Shown one piece after another: positions 11,231 through 26,815 of a DNA stretch of 64,000 nucleotides. The notes below the pieces were generated by a model. That model was given only the letters and a program-made list of their open reading frames with translations. It did not search any database and was not told where the DNA came from. The number at the start of each line of letters is the position of its first letter. The stretch's first letter is position 1. The stretch is from Diphasiastrum complanatum. Lineage: Eukaryota > Streptophyta > Lycopodiopsida > Lycopodiales > Lycopodiaceae. The stretch is from contig CM055095.1 in NCBI GenBank assembly GCA_029204225.1, forward strand, positions 39,302,141 through 39,366,140. Reading direction: 5' to 3'. The translations under genes and the position numbers were made by a program.

Positions 11231-11855
11231 GAGAGCAGCCGCAATGGAGAATCATTGTTTTTGAAAAAAATTCGGAATCAATTAGGAGTTACGTCGCCAG
11301 CCCTCGGGTAGATCCCTATTATGTGCCAATGTCGCGAAGGAATAAATGAAAAGATTTGGGATTGGCTATGGACAAGATCACCATCCATATGCCCAATTGG
11401 CCAATCATCCATCAGTCTTATAGCTGGACAATCTTAGTGGATTTCGACCGTGCCTTACAAGCCTATCAGAGAGAATATGTCCACTCTCCAGATCCAACGG
11501 TGCAACAATCGACAATGTTTGATAAAGATCTAACTTTGTTGGCGTCAGTGGCAACCAAATGGGACGATTGACTCCCTCCTCTGGCATTCGATCCAAATAA
11601 GCCGATGGCCTCAGAGCAAATCAAAGATTAGTTGTCGGTTGCTCGGTTATATTTTCGTGCAACAATGATGGGAGGCTCCTGGGAATCACGCTTCACATCA
11701 TGGACAACCTCAAAGTGGATTGTCGGAGCCCACCGTTGTTTTCTGCCACACAATTTGGATTTTAATACTGCATGTCTCGATTTTATGGAGGTGTAGCACC
11801 ATTTAATCAAGATTCGACGCGAAGCCAATAAAAGCCCCCCATAACTGCATATTGC
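11231..11855 (+). pseudogene. Gypsy-1 copy 1, conserved C-terminal domain of the extra gene
   Basis: Frame 11356-11571 and its continuation to about 11840 gives text conserved with copy 2 (61694-62065): KDLTLLAS.ATKWDD, LAF.PNKPMASEQIKD, ARLYFRATMMGGSWE, FTSWTTSKWI.GAHRCFLPHNLDFN and IKIR.EANKS. Three stops break copy 1 here: WDD followed by TGA, where copy 2 has TGT; D followed by TAG, where copy 2 has CAG; and one in the ME-V-HH segment. The domain is Trp- and His-rich and ends just before the polypurine tract, so it closes the element's coding capacity. I do not recognise the family. Confidence 0.6.
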
Positions 11856-11881
11856 AGGTGTCGTGGGACCGCCACCAGTTT

Positions 11882-12137
11882 TGGTGGGGGATACTGTTGG
11901 AGGGTTTGCAGATCCAAGGCAACCCTAACCTTAGTTAATAAGTGAGAGGGATTTGGCACCCTGCATGTGTAAGTCCAACCCGATGATCACATAGTTATTT
12001 GATTGATTAGTTAAAAGTCAATAAAAGGACTTTAGGCCTTTTTGCGGGACTTTTAATGTCGCAGGGCCTAAATGTCAAGTTAGTGAATAAAGTTGGGTTT
12101 CCCTCCAATTTTGATGGTTCCCACACTTTTTTAAATT
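11882..12137 (+). repeat. Polypurine tract and start of the 3' LTR of Gypsy-1 copy 1 (family h)
   Basis: The tract GGTGGGGGA at 11884-11891 is followed by the LTR start TGTTGGAGGG at 11895. About 240 bp matches 62116-62354 at high identity. A possible TATA-like CTATAAGAAG follows near 12200, just before Copia-3 cuts the LTR at about 12213. Confidence 0.75.
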
Positions 12138-12212
12138 TGAATAAAAAGAGAGGCAATAATGGACCAATAGGATTCAGAGGCCAGGGTCCTCCTCTCTACT
12201 ATAAGAAGGGAC

Positions 12213-14040
12213 CGGATTGATTACTTATGTATTCCGAGGTCGGCAGCTGAAGCATAAGACAGGAGCATTCGGATCGACAACTGTTTGACGACTGGACTAA
12301 AAGTCTCACTGTAGTCGACATTCGGGATCTGGGTGAATCCTCGTGCTACAAGTCTAGCCTCCCTTCGATCAATCGCTCCGTTGGCATTATATTTAATCTT
12401 AAAGATCCATTTGCAATCAATAATACTGTAGCCAATAGGAGCTTCGTTTAATGACCATGTATGATTCTTGATTAGAGAGGAATACTCTCTGTCCATAGCT
12501 TCTCTCCAGAGATCAGAGTCTGGTTGGCTAAGTGCCTCTTCGACTGTCGTCAGTTCCTGCATTAAAAGATAGGCAGACTCAGGAGTATACCTTGTGGGTT
12601 GTGTGCGCACTCGGCTTGATCTTCTGGGAGGATTCGACTGATGAACCGCTTCTGGGATATGTTGCTGGGTAGTAGCAGCATCTTCGTCTAATTCGCTGTC
12701 TCAAAGTGGGTCGACAATAGACATGCCTGGGCCAGAAGCTCGGATTGTCGTGTCAATGGTAGGTGATGAAGGTTCTTCTTGAGCAATATCCTTGCGTTTG
12801 AGGTCAACGAACTGATCCTTGATAAAGACTGTATCCCGACTATACAAGATTTGCTAGGTATCAGGATCGTATAGCTTGTAAGTGTTATCAGACGAAGTAT
12901 ATCCGATCAGGATGGTCTTTAGACCTTGGAAGTCCAATATCTTATTTGTGTCCTTTGGGATCTGCGCATAGGCAATGCACCCAAACACTCTTAGATTCTT
13001 CAAAGAAGGCTTAGAGCCTGTCCACACCTCGTGGGGTGTCTTGTCTGAGAGAGCCTTGGTTGAACATTTGTTCTGGATGTAAGCTGCAGTGGAGACAACT
13101 TTAGCCCAAAATCTCTTGGGCAACGATGCATGTGCTAGCATACACTTAGCAGATTCGACCAGAGTACGGTTCTTCCTCTCAGCTAAGCCATTAGACTGAG
13201 GACTGTAAGGAGTGATGAATTGCTGCTCAATGCCTTGGCTTTGGCAGTACTCCTTGAACTCGACAGAGATATATTCTCCATAGTTATCTGACCTTAGGGC
13301 CTTGTTTGTCCTTCCAGTCTCTTTTTCTGCACGCTCCTTGAAGATTTTGAAGCATTTGAATGCCTCTGATTTCTTCTTTATGAAATACACCATAGTTCTT
13401 CTGGAGAATTCATCAATAAAGGTTATAAAATACTTGGCATCCTTCAGTGAAGGATTTCTCATTGGGCCACAAATATCTAAATGTACAACATCTAGCAATC
13501 CTCTAGCAACATGTTGATGGCTTGATTTAAATGGCTTCCTAGTCTGCTTACCAACTAGACAGTCTTGACAGACAGGTAATTCGACTTTTTCGCGAGGATA
13601 GTCAAGATCAAGAACAATAGATTGTCTAGACATTCGTTGTACAGCAGCATAATTTAAATGACCAAGTCTATAATGTCAAAGTAAACCTTTATTTGAATAA
13701 ATTGAAGTATTGAGAGCCTGACTAGAGGCAGAAAAGCAATGACTTAATTTATACAAGTATCCATGCCTCTTTTCGAGTGCTAGGATCTTGCATGTCCTAT
13801 CAACCACTTTACATTGATCACATTCGAATTTTACTCTGTCCCCTAGATCTGTGATTCTGCTTACAAAGAGCAAATTTGTAGATAACTTAGATAAATACAA
13901 GACTTTAGAGAGTAGCTTAGATTGATCATTTGCAAAGCATAATCTTACAGTGCCTTCACCTTTAATAGCTTGTGTGCTATTGTCGCCAAGGTGAACAAAT
14001 TTCTGGATACTGTGTGGAGGCCAATCAAGCTATGAAGATA
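12213..14040 (-). pseudogene. Ty1/Copia remnant (Copia-3): protease end, integrase, start of reverse transcriptase
   Basis: On the minus strand: the protease tail and GAG-pre-integrase (about 14013-13676; LGDNSTQAIKGEGTVRL, LSTNLLFVSRI, LYKL), then a 259-residue open frame for integrase (13633-12854). The integrase has CQDCLVGKQ of the zinc finger, HLDICGPM, RSDNYGEY and LAERKNRTLVE, so the D,D,E triad is complete. A broken linker follows, then the reverse transcriptase start (12610-12221; SDLWREAMDREYSSL, CKWIFKIKYNANG, ARLVARGFTQ, YSETFSPVVK), cut just before the first catalytic Asp. Gag and most of the protease are deleted: the primer-binding site sits only about 30 bp before the protease remnant. 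63538-64000 is a second copy. Confidence 0.92.
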
Positions 14041-14052
14041 GCTCTGATACCA
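14041..14052 (-). other. Copia primer-binding site (initiator Met tRNA)
   Basis: The minus strand reads TGGTATCAGAGC, the usual Copia site complementary to the 3' end of initiator methionine tRNA, where minus-strand DNA synthesis starts. It lies between the family-b LTR and the truncated Copia-3 body. Confidence 0.88.
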
Positions 14053-14054
14053 GG

Positions 14055-14740
14055 TTGGCAGAGAGGGGGGAAGAATAAATGACGAACAAGAACGAGAAAC
14101 GAACTCGAACAAGAAACGAATGAGAAGCGAACTCGAACAAAAAATGTTCATGCGCAGCGGAATGAATTATTTGACTCTCTCCCTAAGCATGACTATGCCT
14201 ATCAGAATGAATAGAACTTTAGTGATAGAAATCACAGTCATTCTAGATTACATAGCCAAACGTTTAATGGATGAAGCGCTAGATGAATAATTTGTTGCGA
14301 ATTGCAAGACAAATTATCTGTCGCGAATGATTCACGAAGAGCTAGACTATGCTTGATTGATAATTAGTCGCGAATGACAAGACTAAAAGTTAATCGTCTA
14401 TTACCAGAAAGAGCAAGTAGAAAGATCAGACAGAATGAAGAATAAGCATAGCAATATTAACATAGATTTGAATGCAGAACAAAGAGTTGTATCAGATTAA
14501 GTATATCATGTATACATGTTAATAATGTGGTAGAACACAATACAATAGCGGACGAAACTGCGTGCCCTACAAAGCTTATTATGTCTGTAATAAGGAATAA
14601 AAATAAACCTCTTCTCTTAGTCTCTTCTTATCTCTTCATCTTCATGCATTATGAATACTCAGATGGTATCCAATATATATACATAATATTACAGGTGTGC
14701 AAATGTGAAAGTACAGAGTGGATGTGCTATCTGTAAGAGA
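14055..14740 (-). repeat. 5' LTR of Copia-3, family b
   Basis: It directly follows the primer-binding site on the minus strand. 14055-14390 matches 28203-28475 (GAACTCGAACAAGAAACGAA-type repeats, then 'ctccctaagcatgactatgcctatcag' text). A TATA-like run (TGTATATATATTGG on the minus strand) near 14672-14690 would be the LTR promoter. The outer end is not fixed; 14740 is approximate. Confidence 0.6.
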
Positions 14741-14989
14741 TCGTGGGTGGCTACAGTTGTTGTCCAATCTGCTAGCGCAGCTGCATAGGGTGAGCATGAA
14801 AAGGGTGCAACATCAGTTAGTACTGAAGTGAATGTTGGTGATGATGCAAAAGTGCGTCACTCTTACGAATGGCCTTAGGATAAGATTTACAGGGTGCGGG
14901 ACAACATTAGTAAATATGAAACATGAATGGAGGCAGATTCAAATTGAAATTTAGGAGAGTAGAAGGAGTAAATCCAACATGAATTTATT
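14741..14989. other. Short spacer, nothing recognised
   Basis: It separates the end of the family-b LTR from the plus-strand Copia-4 remnant. No coding frame or repeat is seen apart from a short run resembling Copia linker text towards its end. Confidence 0.35.
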
Positions 14990-16726
14990 TATGGTTAGAA
15001 TACCAAGCTATCAATTGCCAATATTGAAGACAAATTTGTCTCAATTCATTCCACTTATGCACCTTGTCATTCTTCTTGGGAGTTCGATCACGATGAACAA
15101 CATAATGTTCAAAGATCTACTCAAATGAAACATCCACCAAAGGGGTATACTCCTCAAGCTTTTTGGAAAACAATAGAAGAGCCACTTACTGTTCAGAATG
15201 CACTATCGAATACGGACTCTGATATGTGGAAAGTAGTGATGGATATTGAATATAATTTACTAATCAAGAACCAAACTTGGACTCTTGTCAAACTAGCCAA
15301 GAAAAAGAGATCATCGATTGCAATTGGATCCGATGGCTTGATATCTGAATGGAAGGCAAGACTCGTCGCCAAAGGCTACTCACAAGTACCAAAAATCAAT
15401 TATACAGAGACCTTCAGTCTTGTTGTAAAATTTTCATCTATTGGAACCTTGTTGTCAATTGCAGCAGTCGAAGGCCTAGAAGTACATCAGATGGATGTAC
15501 AAACTGCATTTTTGAATGGTTTCATCCACAAAGATATCTACATGCAGCAATCTGAAGGTTACTTTGTCAAAAGTCTTGAAGATCGAGTCTGTAAGATTCA
15601 TACAGCTCTTTATGGGCTCAAGCAGACACCTAGAGTCTGGTTTGAATAGATCAACGATTATCTTTTACAGATTAACTTTTACTCGAATGCTGTTGACTTG
15701 AATGTCTATATCAAACGTGATGGTCCAAATTACATAATTATTGCACTTTATGTATATTGTTGTTTGCCTCTAAAAAATTAGAAATCTTTGTTAGAAACTA
15801 CTAAGTCAAATCTTTCTAAAGAATTTGACATGACAGATCTCAGACCAGTTCATTATTTACTTGGTATTCAGATCCTTTGTGATCTAACCAAGAAGACAAT
15901 CTTACTAAGCCAACATAGGCATCTACAAGACATTCTTGAAAAATTCGAAATGCTTGAATAAAAGCCAATTGATTCACCAATGGATCTAGGACTTAAACTC
16001 GGTAAAGATATGTGTCCTTTGACACCTACTGAGATCTCTGACACGAAGAATTATTCATACCACTCTCTACTTGGCTCATTGATGTATGCGACGGTGTGCA
16101 CCAGACCGGATCTTGCATATACAGTTAGCACGCTCAATTCATGTCAAATCCAGGAATCCAATATTGGAAGGCTCTCAAAAGAGTGATTGCATTTAAGTGA
16201 CAAAGAACCAAGTTCTTTGTTATTTTTGTAATTCAGCACTGTGTTTATTCAACTATTTTGATTCGGACTGGAGAGGAGACTTAGACATCATGAAGTCTAC
16301 TTCTGGGTACTGTTTCTACCTATTGACTGCACCAGTTTCTTGGAATAGCAGAAAACAGAAGTCAATCTCGTTATCCTCAACTAAAGCCGAATATGTAGCA
16401 GCAACACAAGCAACTAAAGAAGCTATATGGCTAAGGATTATTCTACATGATCTGAACTTCAAACAAAACAAACCAACTATCATCTATTTTAATTATATCA
16501 TCTACATTCAACTTACTCTCGATCCTAGAGTTCATTCTAGGACTTAACATATAGAAATTCAATTTGCTTTTGTTTGAGAGAAAGTACATTTAAAACATGT
16601 AGAGCTGATTTATTGTTCGACAAATCTTATGGTAGCTGATATCTTCACCAAGGCTTTGCCTAAGGACAAGCATCTTCTATTTAAAAAGTTAAATTTAAAG
16701 ATTATCTAAGTGTTTGAAGTCATATT
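14990..16726 (+). pseudogene. Ty1/Copia pol remnant (Copia-4): reverse transcriptase and RNase H
   Basis: The frame from 15125 gives PKGYTPQAFWKTIEEPLTVQNAL, the linker to reverse transcriptase, then ARLVAKGYSQ, YTETFSLVVK, MDVQTAFLNG and LYGLKQTPRVW. A stop follows at 15647. The catalytic YVDD has decayed to YVYC near 15750. Further on are HYLLGIQI, SPMDLGLKL, GSLMYATVCTRPDLAY (15980-16186) and RNase H (16197-16547) with YFDSDWRGD and SSTKAEYVAA. The tail (KHVELI, VADIFTKALPKDKH) runs to the polypurine tract. At least six stops or shifts are present. Integrase and gag are missing. The same tail recurs at 30560-30800. Confidence 0.9.
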
Positions 16727-17390
16727 AAGGGGGAGTGTTGGAATTTTAATTCCACTTCAAAGCTTCTTCACCCATTCGATCTAGTTGCCTTTGTATTTGT
16801 TATTAGCTATTCCATTCAGGTATCCACGATAGAGTCCTAGATCTAGTAATTTACTCGGGAACCCGCTGAAGATGAAGAACCCGTAGAAATACATGCAAGT
16901 TCGAGACGGGCTCGACACTACCCAAAGTCAACTAAATGTCAAAGAGTTACCACTCGCAAGAGTCGAATCTTTAAATAGTCGACAATCTCTCGACTTGACA
17001 ATCCTTTGACAAGTTGACAGTCGACACTATCGACTCGACAGTCGACACTATCGACTCCACACTCTTCAGGAGATGTTCGAACCCAACAGCTACAACTCGC
17101 ATCTCAGAACTATCGAGACTTCACGCTCGCTTCATTATACAAACAACCCAAAGGTTGACATGTAATAGAGTAACTGTGTTGTGTATATATACATAAGTTA
17201 GATGCATAGATACATAGACAATTAGCTTAGATGTATTGATCCATCAAATCAAATGTATCTCATTAGTAATGCACTTGTTGAGTTGCCTAGCATTATTGTG
17301 CAGTTCTAAACTGCTCTTCTAGGCTTGTATGTTGTTAAGTAGATTTCCTTAAAGCAATCTCATATCGCATGGCAATGAGAAATACCGCAT
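16727..17390 (+). repeat. Polypurine tract and 3' LTR of Copia-4, family c
   Basis: AAGGGGGAG at 16727-16735 precedes the LTR start TGTTGGAATTTTAATTCC at 16736. The next 650 bp or so matches 30801-31425. Within it, a 21-bp unit beginning GACAGTCGACACTAT is repeated twice (about 17017-17058), in a run rich in TCGAC. The shared sequence ends near 17380 (text 'agtagatttccttaaagcaatctcat'). Confidence 0.8.
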
Positions 17391-17720
17391 TATCTACCAC
17401 ACAACGGCGACTCAAGTGTAGTTTGAAAGGGGTGAGACCTACTTATAAACAATGATCAGCGCAAATTAGCCACGTAGACTATCATGATTTCTTATAAAAT
17501 GAAACAAGCAAGAGGTTTTTGCAATAAAATCCCATAACTCATGCATACTACATATCACAACCTACCACTTCGTGCCTGCATTGCTCCCATGGATATATAT
17601 ATGTATATATATATATATATATATCTCTTAGAGACTCATTGTGAGAGTGACTTTACATCTTTTGAATAAAAAATGCACAATAACAAAAAGCGTCTCCATT
17701 TCACATCTACACACATTAGT
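17391..17720. other. Gene-free stretch with a short (AT)n tract
   Basis: No coding is seen. It may hold the last part of the family-c LTR. An (AT)n-like run lies at 17593-17624. It leads into the 44-bp tandem array upstream of MSI1. Confidence 0.4.
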
Positions 17721-17723
17721 CAT

Positions 17724-18100
17724 AAGGGGAGTGACGACTACATTTCACAGATACATACATGAGTCACAAGGGGAGTGATGACTACATTTCATACATACAT
17801 ACATTAGTCACAAGGGGAGTGATGACTACATTTCACAGATACATACATCAGTCGCAAGGGGAGTGACGACTACATTTCACAAATACATACATCAGTCACT
17901 AGGGGAGTGATGACTACATTTCATGGATACATACATCAATCACAAGGGGAGTGACTTATACATACATCATTCACAAGGGGAGTGATGACTACATTTCACC
18001 TATACATACATTAGTCACCCAGAAGGGGAGTGATAGATACATACATTAGTCATGACTACATTTCACAGATACATACATCAGTCAAGGGGGAGTGGTAGAT
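17724..18100 (+). repeat. Tandem array with a 44-bp unit upstream of MSI1
   Basis: The core AAGGGGAGTGATGACTACAT recurs at 17724, 17768, 17812, 17856, 17900 and 17944, exactly 44 bp apart, then at 17975, 18023 and 18084 in shortened or lengthened units. Each full unit also has TTTCACAGATACATACAT and a CAGTCAC-like end. Units differ at only a few bases. The array ends about 170 bp before the likely 5' leader of MSI1. Confidence 0.93.
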
Positions 18101-22939
<4,839 letters not shown>

Positions 22940-23630
22940 TGATGCCACTTGATGACACGTTTGCACACTGGGTCAACCAGCTGAACTTCTGTGAGAATAT
23001 GCTGCCCATGCATTTGCCTGATAATTAAGGACTTTGACTGAAGCTTTTTACTGTTTATGTATTACCCTCAATGACAATGATTGAGCTCAGTACTGAGGTG
23101 AAGCCAAATCAAGATCCTCAAGTATCATATAGTATCTTGGATTTTCATCAGCAAATATATGCTATTATACTGGTGCTTATTAAGCATGCTGTCAGGAAAT
23201 CAATACTCAAAATCAAAGTGATAAGAACTTTTAGACATTCATCCGAAGGCTTGCAAAAATAGGATAGATTTTTGATAGATTGGAAGCCATAAACAAAACT
23301 AGCATTTAGTTCTTCATTTTTTTTTCATCTGGTCCTAAGGCACATCTTCTTCACAGTCAGGGTTATCATCAAGAGATCACGAGTTTTTTGGTGCTGCAAC
23401 AAGCAGAGCAAGATGAAATCCCACTGGTCTCAAGGAGAAAAATGCCAAAGTCCGAATCAGGTCAACGTATTCAAAGCTCGTCATCATGTGAAATCTTAGC
23501 TCTCAGTTTCAAAGACTATCACATTTTTCTTGAAAGTCGTTTAAAACTATTTGATGCATTATAACATTGTTATTGGTTTAGGGTGCTTGTGATTTGTTAG
23601 GCCCAGCTTGGCAAATAAACCAGCTGTTAA
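22940..23630 (+). other. Probable MSI1 3' untranslated region
   Basis: Directly follows the MSI1 stop and has no coding of its own. It is AT-rich. An AATAAA lies near 23615 and could serve as a poly(A) signal, but the true end cannot be told from sequence alone. Confidence 0.35.
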
Positions 23631-24996
23631 GTTTCCTGCAAGAATTGAGACCAGCCAACTCTAGAAGTTTATGGCATCAAGTGAGACCAATTTATGCTTT
23701 TAGCAAGAAGATGAATACAATGGAAAACTCCTGCTATCTGTATTGTGTGGTTTACTCCATCAAAGACGACCTGAGACCACGAAGGATAAATATGAAAGCG
23801 CTAAATTGGAACAGTCTTGCAAAATTTCCTTAGGTTCAATGTCTACAGTAGCAGGGTTGCTGGTATTCTCTAATCTGGGTAGGTTAGGACAATATACCCT
23901 TTTCTTTTTCCAATATCTGTAATTCACCCTGCCAACCTATAGGAATTTTTACTAATTGAAAGGGAACGATGCCATCTGCTGTAATGAGCAATTGTAGCTC
24001 TCAAAAGTTTTGCAATTGAGTGGGCACACAAGTACTCAAAAAAAAAGGATTCCCAGTTTAATTGCTAAGAAATAAGCGGGGAAACAACCTGGAAGCTTTT
24101 TTTTTGGCAAAATGATATACAACAAATTTGGACAACTAGCAGTTCGGATCTATATATTTAGCTGCATGCATTTGCTGGGTAGAACTCAGATGAAGTGGAA
24201 GAATTTATTGTATAATTGTGCATATAGCATAACCCTGAATGAGACCATGTTCAGTTTGCTTAATACTAATTGCTGTTTTAACTTGAAGCTTTCTATGTAG
24301 TTGCAGTTTTTCAAGGCGTGTATGCATTCATATATCATTCTTACTTGTAAAGGATTTGATCAGAAGATTTCCGCGTACTCTTGAACATGATTAAATCTTG
24401 CAAAGTTTGCCCTTACTCAAAATTATGTGTTGAGGCTAGGTTTGATGGAGTTTGAGAATGCAAAATTGCTTGAAAAACATTGAACCTCACATTATGAAAA
24501 TTTGAATTGACCTCAACTTTTTGTTTTTTGCATATTATGAAATTTGATAATGACCTCACCCTTTTTTTTGGTAATGGCCCTGCAATATTAATGTCTTGAA
24601 ATTCTCATATAAAGCTGTACTAATTCAGAGTTTTCTTTTCTCCTTTCAAAAGAATTACCAAAAATTGTTGTAGAAGAGGTTGAGATAAGAAAGAAGAATA
24701 ATGAGTCCATGTGTTCCTCAATGAGATTTATTAGGTCCAATGTGGCACATATTAAGATACTCTTGTAAGTCTTGCTTTTGGCTTATCTTATATTAAAAAA
24801 GTCACACAAGGTGGCTATTGGAAAGTGTTTCAATTTGATCACCTCTCAAACAATTGTTATAAGGAAATGTTGAATTTTTGTTTCGTTTGCTTAGGATCAT
24901 ACCAACTTCTAAATTTTCTATGCCTTGATCATTTGAGACATCAATAGATGATTGTGATGAAGCAATGTTTAAATTTCAAGTAAAGTTTGTCATAAT
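23631..24996. other. Gene-free AT-rich stretch downstream of MSI1
   Basis: Short frames only, none with recognisable motifs. Poly-T and poly-A runs are present. No LTR edges or tandem repeats are seen. This is among the least transposon-like sequence in the window. Confidence 0.4.
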
Positions 24997-25290
24997 TGTT
25001 GAAAGTACAATTTTTAGGGCTCTAAATGGATCTACAAAAGATCTTTAAGAGTGATTGGGTACTTGGTTAATCAATCTATTGCAAAACTAGCACTCAAATC
25101 TTTATCTAGATTGGCCATTTTGATCTAAACAAGAACTAAATCAATTATTGATCAAAACACTATAGAAATATCCCACATGCGAAGTACGGATTGTAGTACG
25201 GCCTAATAACATAGTTGATAATTGCCATTGATTCAGAAATCTCAAATGTCTAGGTGCATATCTTAATTATACTAGCATAACACCGCATTT
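24997..25290 (-). repeat. LTR fragment, family e, minus orientation
   Basis: It starts TGTTGAAAGTAC on the + strand and shares the order 'aaatggatctacaaaagatc', 'agagtgattgg', 'tctagattgg' and 'gtagta' with the solo LTR at 48668-49368. It is truncated on its right side before the Gypsy-2 fragment. Confidence 0.55.
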
Positions 25291-25437
25291 AAATTCTCAT
25301 CTAAATCATTTTTAAGTTAACCCATAAATCGTCCATTGAAAGATCCGTTAACTTTGCAAGTATTAGTCTCAACAATATTTGATTATGTCTATGTTCACCG
25401 ACTAGGTTAAGTGCACCAAATAACTCTAGTAACCAGG

Positions 25438-25931
25438 ACATGGCCATAACAATATCTCTCTTAATCCCGAGAAATGCTAGATCTGGGTTACTCATGGTGT
25501 TGTTCTAGGATGCATCATATCCCAAAATGGAATTACTGATCCTGAAAAGGTTCGAGTAATTGTAAAGATGACAATCCCTAAGACCATGCGTGAGGTCCTG
25601 ATCTTTATTGGCCACACAAATTACTATCGCTGTCACGTACGTGACTTTGTAAGTAAGGCACGTTGGATGTACCGATAACCATAGACATGGCCATAACAAT
25701 ATCTCTTTAAATCTTGAGAAATGCTAGATCCGGGTTACTCATGGTGTTGTTCTAGGACAAATCATATCCCGGAATAGAATTGCTACTATCTTGAAAAAGT
25801 TCGAGTAATTGTAGAGATGCCAATCCCTAAGATTGTGCGTGAGGTCCTGATCTTTATGGCCCACCCAAATTACTATCAAAGTCACGTACATGACTTTGCA
25901 GGTAAGGCACGTTGGATGTACCGATTAACCA
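25438..25931 (+). repeat. 247-bp tandem duplication inside the Gypsy-2 reverse transcriptase
   Basis: 25438-25684 and 25685-25931 are diverged direct copies, both beginning ACATGGCCATAACAATATCT and ending GCACGTTGGATGTACCGAT. Each holds the piece of reverse transcriptase with IPK.MREVLIF and GH.NYY. The second copy is the one joined in frame to the downstream RNase H. Confidence 0.88.
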
Positions 25932-26815
25932 TAGATCCAAAATGGGTAGAGAAACATGGCCATGCATTTAAGGACTTCAAACATGCTCTAGCAAGTGCCC
26001 CCATATTGCGAGCACCCGATTATTCCAAGGAATTCCATGTGCACATGGATGCTTCTAAGGAAGCCATTGGTGCTATCTTGACGCAACCAAGCGAGGATTC
26101 CAAGGATTATTCTTTCCGATTTTTGAGTAAACAACTAATTCCGGCAGAGATGAACTATACTACTACCGAGCGGGAAGTGCTTGCTATGGTGTATGTTGTT
26201 CAAAAATTTTGCCATTATCTTTTGGGAAAACCCTTTGCATTTTATTCTGATCATCATGCATTATTATTTCTTTTGAACAAGACATGCACGACTGGACGCA
26301 TAGCACGTTGGTTGTTATTAATTCTCACTAAGACAATAGAGGCCAATAGGTCTGATTGGGAACTAAAATTACATGCTGCACTTGGGTGTATCACACAACT
26401 CCCAAGAAATCTAATGATCTACCCCTTTTCAGTTGACTTACGGCCAAGAAGCATTTATGCTAGTTGAATTAATTATGTCTCATCTTTACGTCTTCTGTAA
26501 TTAGATTCCAAATAAATCTTAGCCAATCGCCTGTTCCATCTTGAAAGGCTCTGTGAAACCCGTACCATTAGTGTCCATGCACAACAGATTCACAAATGTA
26601 GGCAAAAAGATTGGCATGATCGTTAAATTAAGTTCAAAGACTTTGTAGAGGGGGATAAGGTTCTCCTATACCAGGCCAAAGCACATAAGGGGAAGCTGAA
26701 ATTCACAGGGCAAGGGCCATATATTATTGATCAGATCTTTTCTTCCGGATATGCCCATCTTAAAACACTAGAAGACATCCCCTTAGATACTGTAGTGAAT
26801 GGGAGTTGACTTAGG
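25685..26815 (+). pseudogene. Ty3/Gypsy remnant (Gypsy-2): polymerase end, RNase H, integrase C-terminus
   Basis: The frame 25817-26467 begins in the reverse transcriptase connection (IPKIVREVLIFMAHPNYY, ALASAPILRAPDYSKEF), then gives RNase H with HMDASKEAIGAILTQ, TTEREVLAMVY and FYSDHHALLFL, so the D, E and D residues are present. At RWLLLI the frame jumps to post-catalytic integrase (DWELKLHAALG), skipping the zinc finger and DDE core. Later broken frames show ERLCETRTISVHAQQIH, WHDR, GDKVLLYQAKAHKGKLKFTGQGPY and the end of the GPY/F module near 26810. No gag is seen, and the first half of the polymerase is missing. Confidence 0.88.

Noticed and set aside
17724-18100. Regular 44-bp repeats as a possible CRISPR array
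   Set aside because: The units are repeated along their whole length with no unique spacers, and the context is a plant nuclear gene; it is a plain tandem repeat.
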